From positions 114,385,131 to 114,449,130 of the forward strand of contig CM019825.1 in NCBI GenBank assembly GCA_009763385.1: DNA of 64,000 bases, given 5' to 3'. The first letter of the stretch is position 1. Each line of letters starts with the position of its first letter. Below the pieces are notes generated by a model, which was given only the letters and a program-made list of their open reading frames with translations, had not been told where the DNA came from and searched no databases. Below, piece by piece: positions 40,702 through 52,874 of this stretch. A program made the position numbers and the translations under genes. This stretch comes from Coix lacryma-jobi var. lacryma-jobi. Lineage: Eukaryota > Streptophyta > Magnoliopsida > Poales > Poaceae.

Positions 40702-43115
40702 GAATATGCCTCCGGTGGGTCAAGTTGGGTGTTTGATAGTGGATGCACCAATCATATGACCGGGGCAAAAGATATGTTCTCCTCCTTTCAACCAAGCAAC
40801 GCTTCATGCAACAACATTGTGTTTGGTGACAATGGTAAAGGAGAAGTGCTTGGTTTGGGTAAAATTGCTATCTCAACTGACAATTCCATATCTAATGTAT
40901 TACTTGTGCATTCGTTGAGTTACAATTTGTTATCCGTTTCTCAACTTTGTGAAATGGGTTACGATTGTCTCTTTACGGATAAGGGTGTGACCGTCTCTAG
41001 AAGAAGGGATTCCTCTATTGCATTTAAAGGCATGTTGAAGGGAAAACTTTACTTAGTTGACTTCTCAACTAGTAAGGTAGAACCTACAACATGTCTAATG
41101 GCAAAATCTAGCATGGGTTGACTTTGGCATCGCCGACTAGCTCATGTTGGGATGAGGAACTTGGCCCAACTTCAAAGAGAAGGGCACATCCTTGGACTAA
41201 CAAATGTTTCTTTTGAGAAAGATAGGATTTGCAGTGCGTGTCAAGCCGGAAAGCAAGTTGGAGCAAAGCATCCAATCAAGAACATTGTGTCGACCACAAG
41301 ACCATTGGAGCTATTGCATATGGACCTCATCAGACCCGTTGCTTATCAAAGCATCGGCGGTAACAAATACGGTTTCGTTATTGTTGATGACTATTCTCGT
41401 TTCACTTGGGTGTTCTTTTTAGCAGATAAAAGTGAAACGCAAGGCATCTTCAAGAAGTTTGCTAGAAGAGCACAAAATGAGTTCGACATCAAGATTAAGA
41501 AAGTGAGAAGCGACAACGGGACCGAGTTTAGGAACACCAACATAGAAGAGTATCTTGATGAAGAAGGGATCAAGCATGAGGTCTCCGTTCCATATACCCC
41601 ACAACAAAATGGGGTTGTGGAAAGGAAGAATAGAACTCTTGTTGAAGCCGCAAGATCTATGTTGGATGAGTACAAGACTTCCCATGGCTTTTGGGCGGAG
41701 GCAATGAACACGGCGTGTCATGCAATCAACCGCCTCTACCTTCACAAGCTAAGAGGGAAGACGCCATATGAGCTTCTAACCGGTAACAAACCAAAGGTGC
41801 ATTACTTTCGAGTTTTTGGCTGCAAGTGTTTCATACTTAACAAGAGGGCCAAAAGTTCAAAGTTTGCACCTAAGGTACACGAAGGCTTTCTACTTGGTTA
41901 TGGTACTAACGAACATGGCTACCGTGTATTCAATAATGCCACCGGCACTATTGAGTTAACGGTAGACGTGACTTTTGATGAATCCGACGGCTCTCAAAAG
42001 GAGCAAGTCAATGATGAGCTTGTAGGTAATGACGAGCCTCCATCCGAAGCTATCAAGAAGCTTGCAACCGGTGATGTGAGGCCCGTTGAAATACAAGATG
42101 ATGAAGATGAACCATCACACACTCCACAAGATTCTCATATCCATCATGTGCATCCAAATGCGCATGATGAAGCTTCCACAACTCCGAATGGTGGTAGTGT
42201 GGGTGATGTTCAAGTGATACATGAAGTTAATGATCAAACACAAGCTCAACATGAAGTCCGACAAGAAAATGGGGACATCAATGCATATGATGAAGATGAT
42301 GAAGATGGACCCATCCAACGAAGATCACTTGTGCCACATTCAAGAGTTCATCATACAGTTCAACGGGATCATCCCGTTGACAATATATTGGGGAGCATAC
42401 GGCGTGGGGTAACGACACGCTCTCGTTTAGCAAATTTTTGTGAACATTACTTGTTTGTCTCCTCTTTGGAACCTCTTAGGGTGGAAGAAGCACTTGACGA
42501 TCCGGACTGGGTGATAGCTATGCAAGAAGAGCTGAACAACTTCACCAGGAATGAAGTCTGGTCCTTGGTGGAAAGGCCCAAGCAAAATGTGATAGGAACC
42601 AAATGGGTCTTCCGCAACAAGCAAGACGAGCATGGCGTGGTGACAAGGAACAAAGCACGGTTGGTGGCTCAAGGTTTCACTCAAATCGAAGGTTTGGATT
42701 TTGGGGAAACCTATGCACCTGTAGCTAGGCTCGAGTCAATTCGTATATTACTTGCCTTTGCTACTCACCATGATTTCAAGCTATACCAAATGGATGTGAA
42801 AAGTGCATTCCTCAACGTCCCCCTCTCCGAATTGGTCTATGTGGAGCAACCACCGGGTTTTGAGGACCCAAAGTTTCCCAACCACGTCTACAAGCTCGAC
42901 AAGGCGCTCTATGGGCTTAAACAAGCCCCTAGAGCTTGGTATGATTGTCTTAAGGACTTCCTACTCAAAAAGGGTTTTGAGATAGGAAGGGCCGATGCTA
43001 CTTTATTTACTCGCAAAGTTGACAATGATATCTTTGTGTGCCAAATATATGTCGATGACATAATATTTGGTAGTACTAATGTTGCCTTTTGTGAGGAATT
43101 TAGTAGGATCATGAC
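40702..43115 (+). pseudogene. pol: Sirevirus C pol, part 1 (PR, IN, most of RT)
   Basis: Protease site DSGCTNHM. A nonsense change at 41119-41121 (TGA where relatives have Trp, in SSMGWLWH) breaks the frame just before the integrase zinc finger WHRRLAHVG...CSACQAGKQ. The frame then stays open: HMDLIRPVA (FG to IR change), VRSDNGTEF, NGVVERKNR, the RVFGCKCF block, then RT with WVFRNKQDEHG, KLYQMDVKSAFLN, YGLKQAPRAWYD and intact YVDD (QIYVDDIIFGS). It is interrupted at 43115 within SRIMTKRF by element F. Apart from the stop it is well preserved. Confidence 0.93.
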
Positions 43116-46100
43116 TGTAACACCCTAGGTGTTTGACGCCAGTCGAACAGACAGTTTAACACAGACATGTTCTATCAGGTGATGAACGAGAAATAATTTC
43201 TAGTATTGTCAGTGATGGCAGAGATTTTGGAATCAACCTCGGAAACAAATAAGCCTCGGTTTTAATTATTCGGGAAATAATTAATGGAGCCAGTTAATAA
43301 CGACCGCTAATTTATGAATATTCAGAATTAATTCTAAATATGGATTTTTCATGTGACCCACCTCCATTCCTATCTATAGTAACTGGTGGAAAAGTTTTGC
43401 GAAGTTTGGAATCAAAAAGTCACATGAAATGACGAGTCACAGCTTTACCTATAACGGTTTATTAAGCGAAGGATATCATTTGAGTTCAGTCAAGTCTTGA
43501 AATTATGACCAAACAACTCTATATGGACTCATGAACAAAAGTTATGGAAGGTTCGTGTTGAGCAAATGTCAAGAAAATGCCTCAATTGGCCTAAACCTCT
43601 AAATTAAGGTTATATCAACTTGCTGCTTTGACCAACATGAAAGTGCAGCTTCTATTCATATTCTGAGATTTGACCTCTAAGCAAAGTTATAGATGATGAC
43701 GTGTACAACAAACATTCTTAAAGGACCCAAGGCTGAATCCATCTGTAACCTTGTCAAATAGAGACTCAAAGTTTGAATCTGCTGCTGTTTCCATCCTCGA
43801 AAATTTGGCTAAGTCTGGACTGCAGTGTTAATCACGTTGGCAAGCCGCGTTCTCCAAATTTTGTTAAACAACTCAAGTTGGTCCAGAAATAAGAGTTGTA
43901 GGCAATCCTTCGGAGAAGAGCATACAAAAAGTTGCACTCGATTTGACGAAGTTTGGACTGAGATTTTTGGGTTTAATCGCAGCAAGGTTGATCGTTATTA
44001 GTTCGCTGACACTATCAAATTTGGAGCTAATTACCCGCTGCTTGGTAACTCTAATGGCCGAGATCCTTTAATCAAAGATGGAGGTCACAAAGAGTACAAT
44101 AATCTTAGTTAAAGGCCCATGGCCCCGTTCGGCCCATAACAGCACCGAAACAGCCGTCCAAGACTGCAAGATGTTGCACGCCACATGCTCGACGTTTTGC
44201 CGCATGGGCGCCACGCGCTCCGCATGCACGCAGCCGAGCTCCACGCGCCGACCCTCATCTGCCGCGCACCCTGCTCAATGTGGTGACGTCCCAAGCCCTG
44301 TTCTCCACTTCCAGACACTTCCTATCTCGCCTCCTCGCTCCCTCTCTCTCTCTCCCTTGCTCTCCACCGCGCGGAACGCGCGCGAATGCGTCGCGAACCA
44401 GGCCATGGCCGCCATGGCCAAGCTCGCCGCCACCGCCGTTCTCTCACCCGGCGTCTCCCCATCCTCCACTGACCTTGCCACCGTCTTCCTCTACTTGCGC
44501 CGTGCCTCCCCCGCTCCTTTCCCGGCCTCAGCGTTCGCCGGAGAACGCCGCCGCCGGAGCTGTCGCCGCGGCGGCCACTGCTCTTGTGGCCGGAGCGCCG
44601 CGGGCAGCGGATGGCCTGGTCGGCCTCTCCCTTGGGCACGCAAGGGTCTCGGGCTCGCGGTGGGCTTGCTCCGCCGCCGACTTCCGACCTTCCGCCGCCG
44701 CTGGCCGGCCGGAGTGCCGCCGGCGGCCTCCCTCTCTCTGTTTGTGCGTACAGGGAGGAAGAAGCCCTCTCGGGCGCAAATAGAGAAGACTTCAGGGTGT
44801 TTTCTGCAGATCTCGTGACTCAGCTGAATAGTGTGTACAGTGCCAAGGAGATTTGGTAAAATCTCAGGGTTCCCGAAGCAAAAGTGCTTTTCTTTTTCCT
44901 TTTGTTTTTCAGAAATCTGTGATGAACTTTGGAAAATCATAACTAATTGTAGAAAAATCGTAAAATAGCAAATGAAGACTTTTTGGAAAGCTCTTGAGAA
45001 GATCTACATGCTGGTGCAATAATATGATAGCTTCCAGTAGAAAGTTTTTGCGTGAAAATAGATCTTTGCTATCTAGGGTTTAATATGTTGCCACTGTTTG
45101 GTTGCTCCATTTGATGTGAAATTTTTATGGTAGCTTCCTGACATGATGTAGATACTCTGTGAATAATTTGGTAATTTCTGGTGTAACAGTTTTAGAGTTA
45201 TTAAGTAATCTTGCTCTCAACCGATTAAATAGGTTTAATTATTAAATATGTCATGCATGTGTGTAAAAATGGAAAAGATGGTTCCATGACCTTGCTAATA
45301 TGTTGTAGTAACTATTGCATGTCTAATATGGTCATGTGTTCATATAAAATATGAAGTTTCTTATTTAACTTACTCTCACATGGTTAATTATAAATAGAAA
45401 CTAGTTTAACATATATTTGGCAAACTATGGCTTGCATGCATGTAACTTTCCAATCTTCGCTCACATACTAATACTATGATTCATCTTTGAATGTTGGATC
45501 TATGATTCATGTATGCTTGACATCTCCTCAATATATATGTATAGGCCATATATATACTAGCAAAGGAGAAATAGTGTTAATATGATCATGCATGTGCAGT
45601 TTGTGTTGTGTGCATGTTTTCATTAAGATAATAATGTTTGCTGTGAAAGTATTGTATATGAAAGTTGTAGATAACATCTTAATATTTCTTGTCACCAAAT
45701 TGCATGACCATAGGCTTAATAGTTTAAGAGATATGGCCGTTGCAAATTGAATGTCAAGCTTTGCCTACATTCTGTCCAGATCTGAATGTTTGGCTTGTTA
45801 CACCTAGTTATGTTATGATTCATGCTGAGGTGATTATAGAATAGTTGTAGTACTTTTCATAAGCTTTCTAAATTGTCTTAGATCATGTTTGTTGGAGTTA
45901 TATAACTTGAGTTATAGCTGTTTTAGTGTAGATGAGTAAATCTGTCCAAGTCTGGACAGAGGTGCCTAACTATACTAATTAGACCTTGTTAATTTGTGGA
46001 TCATCTTAAGATGATTATAGATGATTTGTAGACAACTTAATAACCTTTCTAAAAAGTCTAGGGGCAAGTTCCCAGGTGCTATAGATCTTTAGTTATGGTT

Positions 46101-48586
46101 GTTTTAAGTTGCTGTTGTCGATGTGTGGCTAGTTCTGTCCAAGTGTGGACAAAGCTGCACTAACCATGCTGTTTGACTTTGTTAATGATTGATTCACCTT
46201 GAGATAATAATAAGAAAGATTTATATAAACTTATAAGCTTTCTATAATGTTTAATTACATGCTCATGTGATGTTTGTATCTTGAGTTATGCTTCTCTGAA
46301 GCTCTGTCAGTCCTGCTGTCCAACAGTTGGACAGAGCTGCATAGTGATCTATTTTTGAGTAAGATAACCTTTGAATTAGCTCTTGTGGTAAATAACAAAG
46401 TTGTAGCTAATCTTGTTAGCTTTCCATAAAGTCTTAGTGCACCTTGTTTGGAGTTCTGTAGCATGAGTTATGATTAAAAGAGTGGGCTGATATCCTATCA
46501 TTCAGAGTTTGTGTTGTGTTCTCTTACTTGTTTGTGTAATGTGATTAGAGGTGTGCTAAGTTATCCCGATTGCTTATGTGAAACAATGATGAATACTTGA
46601 AAATATTTAGTTTATGCATTTCATGTTATTAAATTAATCAACCTAATATATTATATAAATGTGTTAGATAATGATGGTTGACTTGCTTAACTAAAGTAGA
46701 AGCTATATGTGCATACATGTGTTCCATTGTGATGTCTGATATAGTCTTGATTGATTGTTATAGTTAGCCACTTTGAGTGCCTAATGGACCATATGTCACA
46801 CTTTGCTTAATAATAACCTGCTGGAGTGATCATATCATGTTGTGTGTTAGAGCTATGCCTGCTTTTCGTAGTTATCCTGTATACTTATGTGAAGTAAATA
46901 GTAATGCTTATGTTGTGTGTCTTATGTTGCTTCGTAAGCTTTTCCCTTGCATTCATACGCTTGCATTGCGCATCTCATTTAGGTAACGGTAGATACATCG
47001 TGAAGGACGTGATGATGAGGTTAAACCTGAAGACGGTGTTTGGTGGATTATCCCGAAGATGCGGAGTTAAGGAAGTGCTACAGCAGAGATGCTCGCCAAG
47101 CGAGTATCACCTAACAAACACTAACCTAGTGTTGGTTCCCAGGCAAGCCCCGGAGCATTCTAAGTCTCCCAGTTTTTACAATTAAATTATTTGAGTCCTT
47201 TTATATTGTGATGCATTAGGTTTAGGAGTTGAATGAATCCTATTTGCTGCATTACCATTCCTTGATGATTGATTAATATCTACCTTGTTATCCTGTTATT
47301 TATTTGCAATGTAGAATTGCTTAGCCTGCTTAATAAAAGTAGTAGTTAAGGATGTCTCCGTAATACCCTGATGGGTACTTACCGGATCACGGTTGGCTAT
47401 ATTTGCTATCGTGGAAAAGAACCTGAGTAGTAATGAAATACGGTCAACTGGAAGGCAAGGCACAAGTTTGGAAACTTGGGGCAGTCCGTCCGTTGGATCG
47501 TGTAGGTTTGTATCGATGTTGGCCCTCGTTCATTTTTGAACGCGCCCTTTTACTTAGGGATATGTCGGTGCCGTAATCATCGACCCCAAAGCCGGTTAGA
47601 AGCTGTTCGGGCCGGTCTCAACCCGTGTCGTGCCCTCTAGTATGGAAATTGCGATCTGCCGCGTGAGGCCATCGCCAGGTTCCAATTGGGCGGTCCGTGC
47701 TTGAACCGCGGCGATTACCACCACGAACAAGCGTCGAGCGGTTGCCCAATGCATGGACCCGACGGGGAAAGTGTGGGCTGGTATTAAAGGTCTTTCACCA
47801 GCTGGTTTGGAATTCGATTCGAGTCGCCGTCTCCCCTGGTTAGTGGGAAACTATGGCGAGCTTCACCACGATACAACTCCATGTGACATTTGTTGGTTCA
47901 ACTAAAATATTGATAAGCAAACCTGATATAGTATTATGTATTTGTTTGCTAGATCCAAGTGAGTGCTCTAGTGCAGGTGCAAACCTAGAGTTTAAGGAAT
48001 AGGATAAAAGATGACTGCTCATATAATTAAATGATGAACCCCTTTAACTTAAGCTCCTTTTGCAAATAAAGTTAGCCAGCTCCACTGTTTATATCAGCCT
48101 TGCATACTCCTTGGTGTCACTTTATTTTTGGTTTCCGACGGGTAAGTCTAGCTGAGTACATTCGAGTACTCAGGGTTTATCCCACCTTGTTGCAGGTGAA
48201 GGTTAGGTCCGCCGAAAGGTGATGGCCAGTGCCGGTGGGCTCGGCAGTCCCCTACTTCTTCTCTTTATGCTGTTGTTGGAGGATGTCACTCAGCTAGCAA
48301 AGTATTTCAACTTATGTTATCATATTCATTTCAAAGCTATATTGTTTTAAAGTATTTCCAACTTGTATTATTATTTGTGAACTCTATTATAATTTTATTT
48401 CCGCTGCAAAAGCTCCGTGAACATGATTTGTATTTGTTTGACCATGCGATCTTGGCTGAGATATTGGAAAAGTTTGAAATCCATCTGGATTTCACGGACT
48501 ACCGGGTTTATATGGGCTCAAGTGTGCTAATTCAGCTGCCCCGGCAGAGGTTTTCGCACTTGTGCTCTTATAAATTGGTCGGTTCT
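43116..48586 (+). repeat. 5' LTR of element F (last 6 bp missing)
   Basis: 5471 bp. It matches the right LTR to CGGTTCT and then departs, so the terminal GTCACA and the PBS are absent. It includes a GC-rich, gene-like block (44130-44810), four diverged units of about 180 bp (45600-46480) and conserved sequence at 46980-48290. Open frames in the GC block are not conserved between the two LTRs. Confidence 0.9.
45600..46480 (+). repeat. Four diverged units of about 180 bp in LTR F
   Basis: CTGTCC starts recur at 45773, 45942, 46135 and 46316 (169, 193 and 181 bp apart). Several are palindromic, such as CTGTCCAAGTCTGGACAG and CTGTCCAACAGTTGGACAG. Between them TTGAGTTAT(A/G) and a 'CTTTCTAAA...GTCT' stretch recur in register. 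The same four units are present in the 3' LTR (about 55350-56240). Confidence 0.65.
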
Positions 48587-51500
48587 TTTAGGGGGGTACT
48601 TCTTTTCTTTCATATTGGGTGTCAAATGGATCCTGTAAGAATTCCCACTTCATAGATACGGGGTATAAAGTTTATCCAAAAAGTTCAAATTTCAAAACAC
48701 ATATTCAAAACACATATGAGTAAATCGAGTGACTGTCTTGAATTCACTCAGTAATGCAGGGAAATAATCCGAAATCTGTTGTTTGACACTTCAATTTGCC
48801 ATCAATTCGTACCTTTTAGGAGTTGATTTTTGTAGAATACCTTGACTGCTCAAGAATAAGCGACTGATTCTGAATGTTCTTTCTAGCCTCACCCAAAATA
48901 GTTTAGAATAATCTTTTCATAGTAGCCAAACATATCACCAAGCAGTCCTTATTCCAGGTGTAATTTTTTTTTACTGAGTTACTAGGCTGGTGTAGTATTT
49001 TGTACCGCCATTGTAATTTCTTCGAGATAGAGTTGGTCTGAACACGACAGAAACTGGGATGTACGAGTACCACAAACAACGTTAGTTGGTTCACAGACTT
49101 CTGATATAACACTGTTCGATGAGAAATAGCCTTCATAACTACCCAAGAGTTATTTTTGTACTCGATATTAGCCTTTCCATGGCTGAAACTAATCAGTTGT
49201 CTGTCAACACTAAAAAGCTCCAAGGTTTTAGCTTTTACTACAAGCAATGTTGAATATCAAGGCGTGCAATTACCACCAATGTCAACACGGAATCAAGCAT
49301 ATCTAGGAGGATCGGGTTGATTATAAGATCATCACGCATAAATTCTTATTAAGTTCAGATAGAAAAACTTTTCGGTTCTCAAGTATCTTATCCAATAACA
49401 CACCATCTCTCTTACTTATCCCATAGCTGGTACTTATCCACCTTAACTATTTTGTGCCACTTCACTGCACTATGACCATATATGTTGTTCGGTCATTATC
49501 GTAGATTAAACAAAGTCCTTTGTCTATACCACCTCTTTCAGTCCATTACCGCTTTCATCTTTGACTGATTTTGGCAAGGTCATCCTCTTTGCAACTTCAA
49601 AAGAAACACTGCCACAACTGATCTGCCATAGGGATTTCTTGGAAGGAATATAAAAGATAGCAAGGAGAAAGCTTCACGAGAGATAACACATTGGCGTAGT
49701 TTCCATAATGAATCTCGACTAGAAACCACGATACCAGCGCGTGCCGAGCAGCACAACCATGTGTCTGCAGCCACAGGAGGCTCTCGGTTTCATCGCGGCA
49801 CCATTAGTTCTTAACCAAGACATCATTATTGAATTCACAACCGGTGAGAAATCCAACATGATGCAGATAAATCTTGCACTGATAGGCATCACATGCAAGA
49901 CACAAGCTAGCAAAACAAGGATGATCACAAGGTATGGAAACCACAAAGGAGGTGATTTCAAGACAAAATATGACACAAGACATCAAGGATACGTCTTGTG
50001 CACATCAAGATTATCACAAGATGAAGGATTACATGAACTTGATTTGGTCCAAACAACAAAAGGGTAACCGAGAGGATACAACAAGGATTTTGGCGTGGTC
50101 TCCACAACTGGGCAGGACAAACTACAGTCAAAGAAATGTTATTGATAGGAACTTGGCTAGGCTTGGTCAAACAAACAAGGGCCTTCACAACAAGGGAACA
50201 AAACACCTATGGCTTAGGCCACACTTGGAGGGGCCAAGCTTGGGTCTACAGGTTAGGCAAAGGCATGGCTACACAAACAAGCATAGGCATACCACGGTTC
50301 GGATCCAAGATTCTGAAAAGCTTAACTTGGGCTAGCTGGTCAAACAAAAGGCATGGACAGACATAGGTACAGGTCATTGGCACAAACATTCTAAGCCATC
50401 AAACTAGACACACCAACACAGGCCTTAAACAACAAAGGTTCTGCTAAACGCATCTCGGAAGGTCAAGAGGGCTTGGTCAACAAAGGCTTAACAACCACTC
50501 ATGTACTCACCGAGGACAAAGGTTGACTAATCAAAGCATCACTTAGATAACAGAACATCTACACAGAGCCTGAACAAGCATTGGAAGACACAAACAAACA
50601 ACTTAAGCAACCAACACTAATTACCAAGCTCGTACCAGACAAACATTTATCTAAAGCACATAAGCAAATATAGACACGCTAAACTTGGCAAACAGATGTT
50701 GCCATTATGTTATTTTCTATTTACTAAGTTGGAACATAACTCTTTAGAAGCAAACATACCAAGCAAACTAAGGCATATTTGTTTGTTAACTACAAGCTGT
50801 TCACAACTTAAAGCTAACAACTCACTTATTTAATCTAAGAAAATAACAACAAGCAACAAGCTCATGCATAGTCTACCTTCCAAAAAGGAATAAGGCGACA
50901 CTAGGTAACAACAACTAACAAGCAGCATGCAACAACTTAATTCTAAGATACAATCAAGCATAACAACAGTTTGAAATCATTCTAAACATGCTATAACTGC
51001 TAAGATTGCAGCCCACTTAAATTGTTGCAAGCATTTAGTTCTTACAAGCGTATCACTAGTGAGGATTAAAACTAGATTAGAGAGCAATTATAAAGCATGG
51101 TGCACATAAGAACCTACTTCTAGGCATAACCATGTGTAAAAACTGATTATATACATCTTAAACATGTTACAGAAGTTCACAATTAGCCCAAATTAAATTT
51201 CTTACATGCACTTATTAATTTCCTTAACTTAGCAAAGTGAATTAGAGAGCGATTCCAATCTATACCCACAGAACTCTGAAAGATTAGAGAAACTCACTAA
51301 AGCTTTTAGTAGGCTATTACAAGCATTTCAGTATATTTTGAGCAGGTAAAACAGTCCACACAAATTTAGTAAGTAAACATATATGCTTAAAACAACTTAA
51401 ACAAGTTCGAACTATTTAATGTTATCAAGCAACAAGCTATACATTTTCCTTACAATAACATGAGACTAGAAAGCTATGGAATTAATTTCACAAACTTTTT

Positions 51501-52860
51501 ATTCATATAACTCTAGTTCTTATTTTTGCAAGCAAGCAAGCATGCACATGATTACATTATTAAGCTACCATAGCATGGAAGAAGCATTTAAACAATAAGT
51601 TGAGTACATCCCCTTGCTAGAGCATGTTAACACAAAGCTAACCAAACTTGAATTGTAACCTTTGGGCAAACTTAGCTTCATTATCACATTTAACAAGTTT
51701 AGGAAGCAATTAGCAAACCCAAACAAAACTGCATACAAAACAGTTTCAAACAACAAGTTTTATTATTTTCTTGGGTAGAGCATTCCGAGACAAACTAACT
51801 TAAAACATTGAATTAAAACTTTAGCATAGTTTTACCACATAAGTAGAACAACACCACACAAGTAATTTACTTACTACAAGACATTGCCACACAGGGGAAA
51901 CTCCTAGCCATTAGAAACTTATTATCTACTACTCTCCTAGCAAACACTATATAGAGAAAGACAATCACAACAGGAGGAACTTAGCAGGTTTATTCAGACA
52001 ATAACATACATGATATTTACTTCTAGCCTATAACAAGCAATCACTTCTCTAGCTAACATGGAAGCATTCCTATAAACATCGCACACTAGCAAACATCATG
52101 AGCAAGACCACATTATATCTAGCTCAGGTCAACACACCACATCAAACAACTAATTGCTTCTCACCTTTCTCATGCAATCTAGCACATCACATTGAAGCAC
52201 TAGTTCACAACAACTTCACCATTACAGGAACAAAGATGGGGAAGCATTTCTATTTACAAACAACCATTATGTTTTATCATTATATTAGTCACACTTGACA
52301 ACAAGTTGTTCATTATTGGAATAAGGGCGAGAAGAGCATGTTCATGATCAAGCACAACAAGATGCATGCTCGTCCTATACGTCCTCACAAATTGCCAGCC
52401 TGAGGCGGCAATCACGTTCTAGGTCGGTGGCATAACACGCACTCTCGATATAACTAGTCGTCAACTATGCATACGCATTCGGGGTTAGCGTACCTGCAGA
52501 AGATTTCATTTCAGCCCAAGAAAAAACCCAATGATAAAGACAATTGAGCACCTTCCCATATGTACTAAGGTACATATAAGTTGGCAATATTATCTTGGAT
52601 TCCTCCTAAAGTAACAATACAAATTTTGGTTTACTTATGGACTTATCAATAGTATGTTGAGTGAATCAACAAAGGAAATTCTTCAGACAAGAGCGAATAA
52701 CTGGAAGACGATTTGGAGGACCAAAATGTTGTTCTATTCCTGATAGTTATTAATGCTGGGAAGTCAGTATCTTGAACTCTCGGTAGCTAATAAGGACAAG
52801 TGATATGCTTCTCTTCCCTTGAAAAGTCTTTCGTCCGGAATCTCGTGACGAGATTCTTTT
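48587..52860 (+). other. Non-coding interior of element F
   Basis: 4.3 kb with no long ORF and no gag, protease, RT, RNase H or integrase motif in any frame I checked. The start (TTTAGGGGGGTACTTC) itself resembles the PPT region. From about 50380 to 52300 the plus strand is rich in A and C (AACAAGC-type words), a strong strand bias. Confidence 0.75.
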
Positions 52861-52874
52861 AAGGGGGGAGGGGT
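52861..52874 (+). promoter_or_regulatory. Polypurine tract of element F
   Basis: AAGGGGGGAGGGGT directly precedes the 3' LTR (TGTAACACCCC at 52875). Confidence 0.85.

Noticed and set aside
44078..44818. Open frame of 246 codons in the 5' LTR of F (247 codons at 53836-54579 in the 3' LTR)
   Set aside because: A 2-bp (CT)n length change shifts the frame, so most of the two proteins differ although the DNA is about 99% identical. GC-rich sequence simply lacks stops.
49741..50366. Open frames of 76-133 codons in the interior of F
   Set aside because: No retroviral or host motif, composition follows the local A/C strand bias, and frames overlap on both strands.
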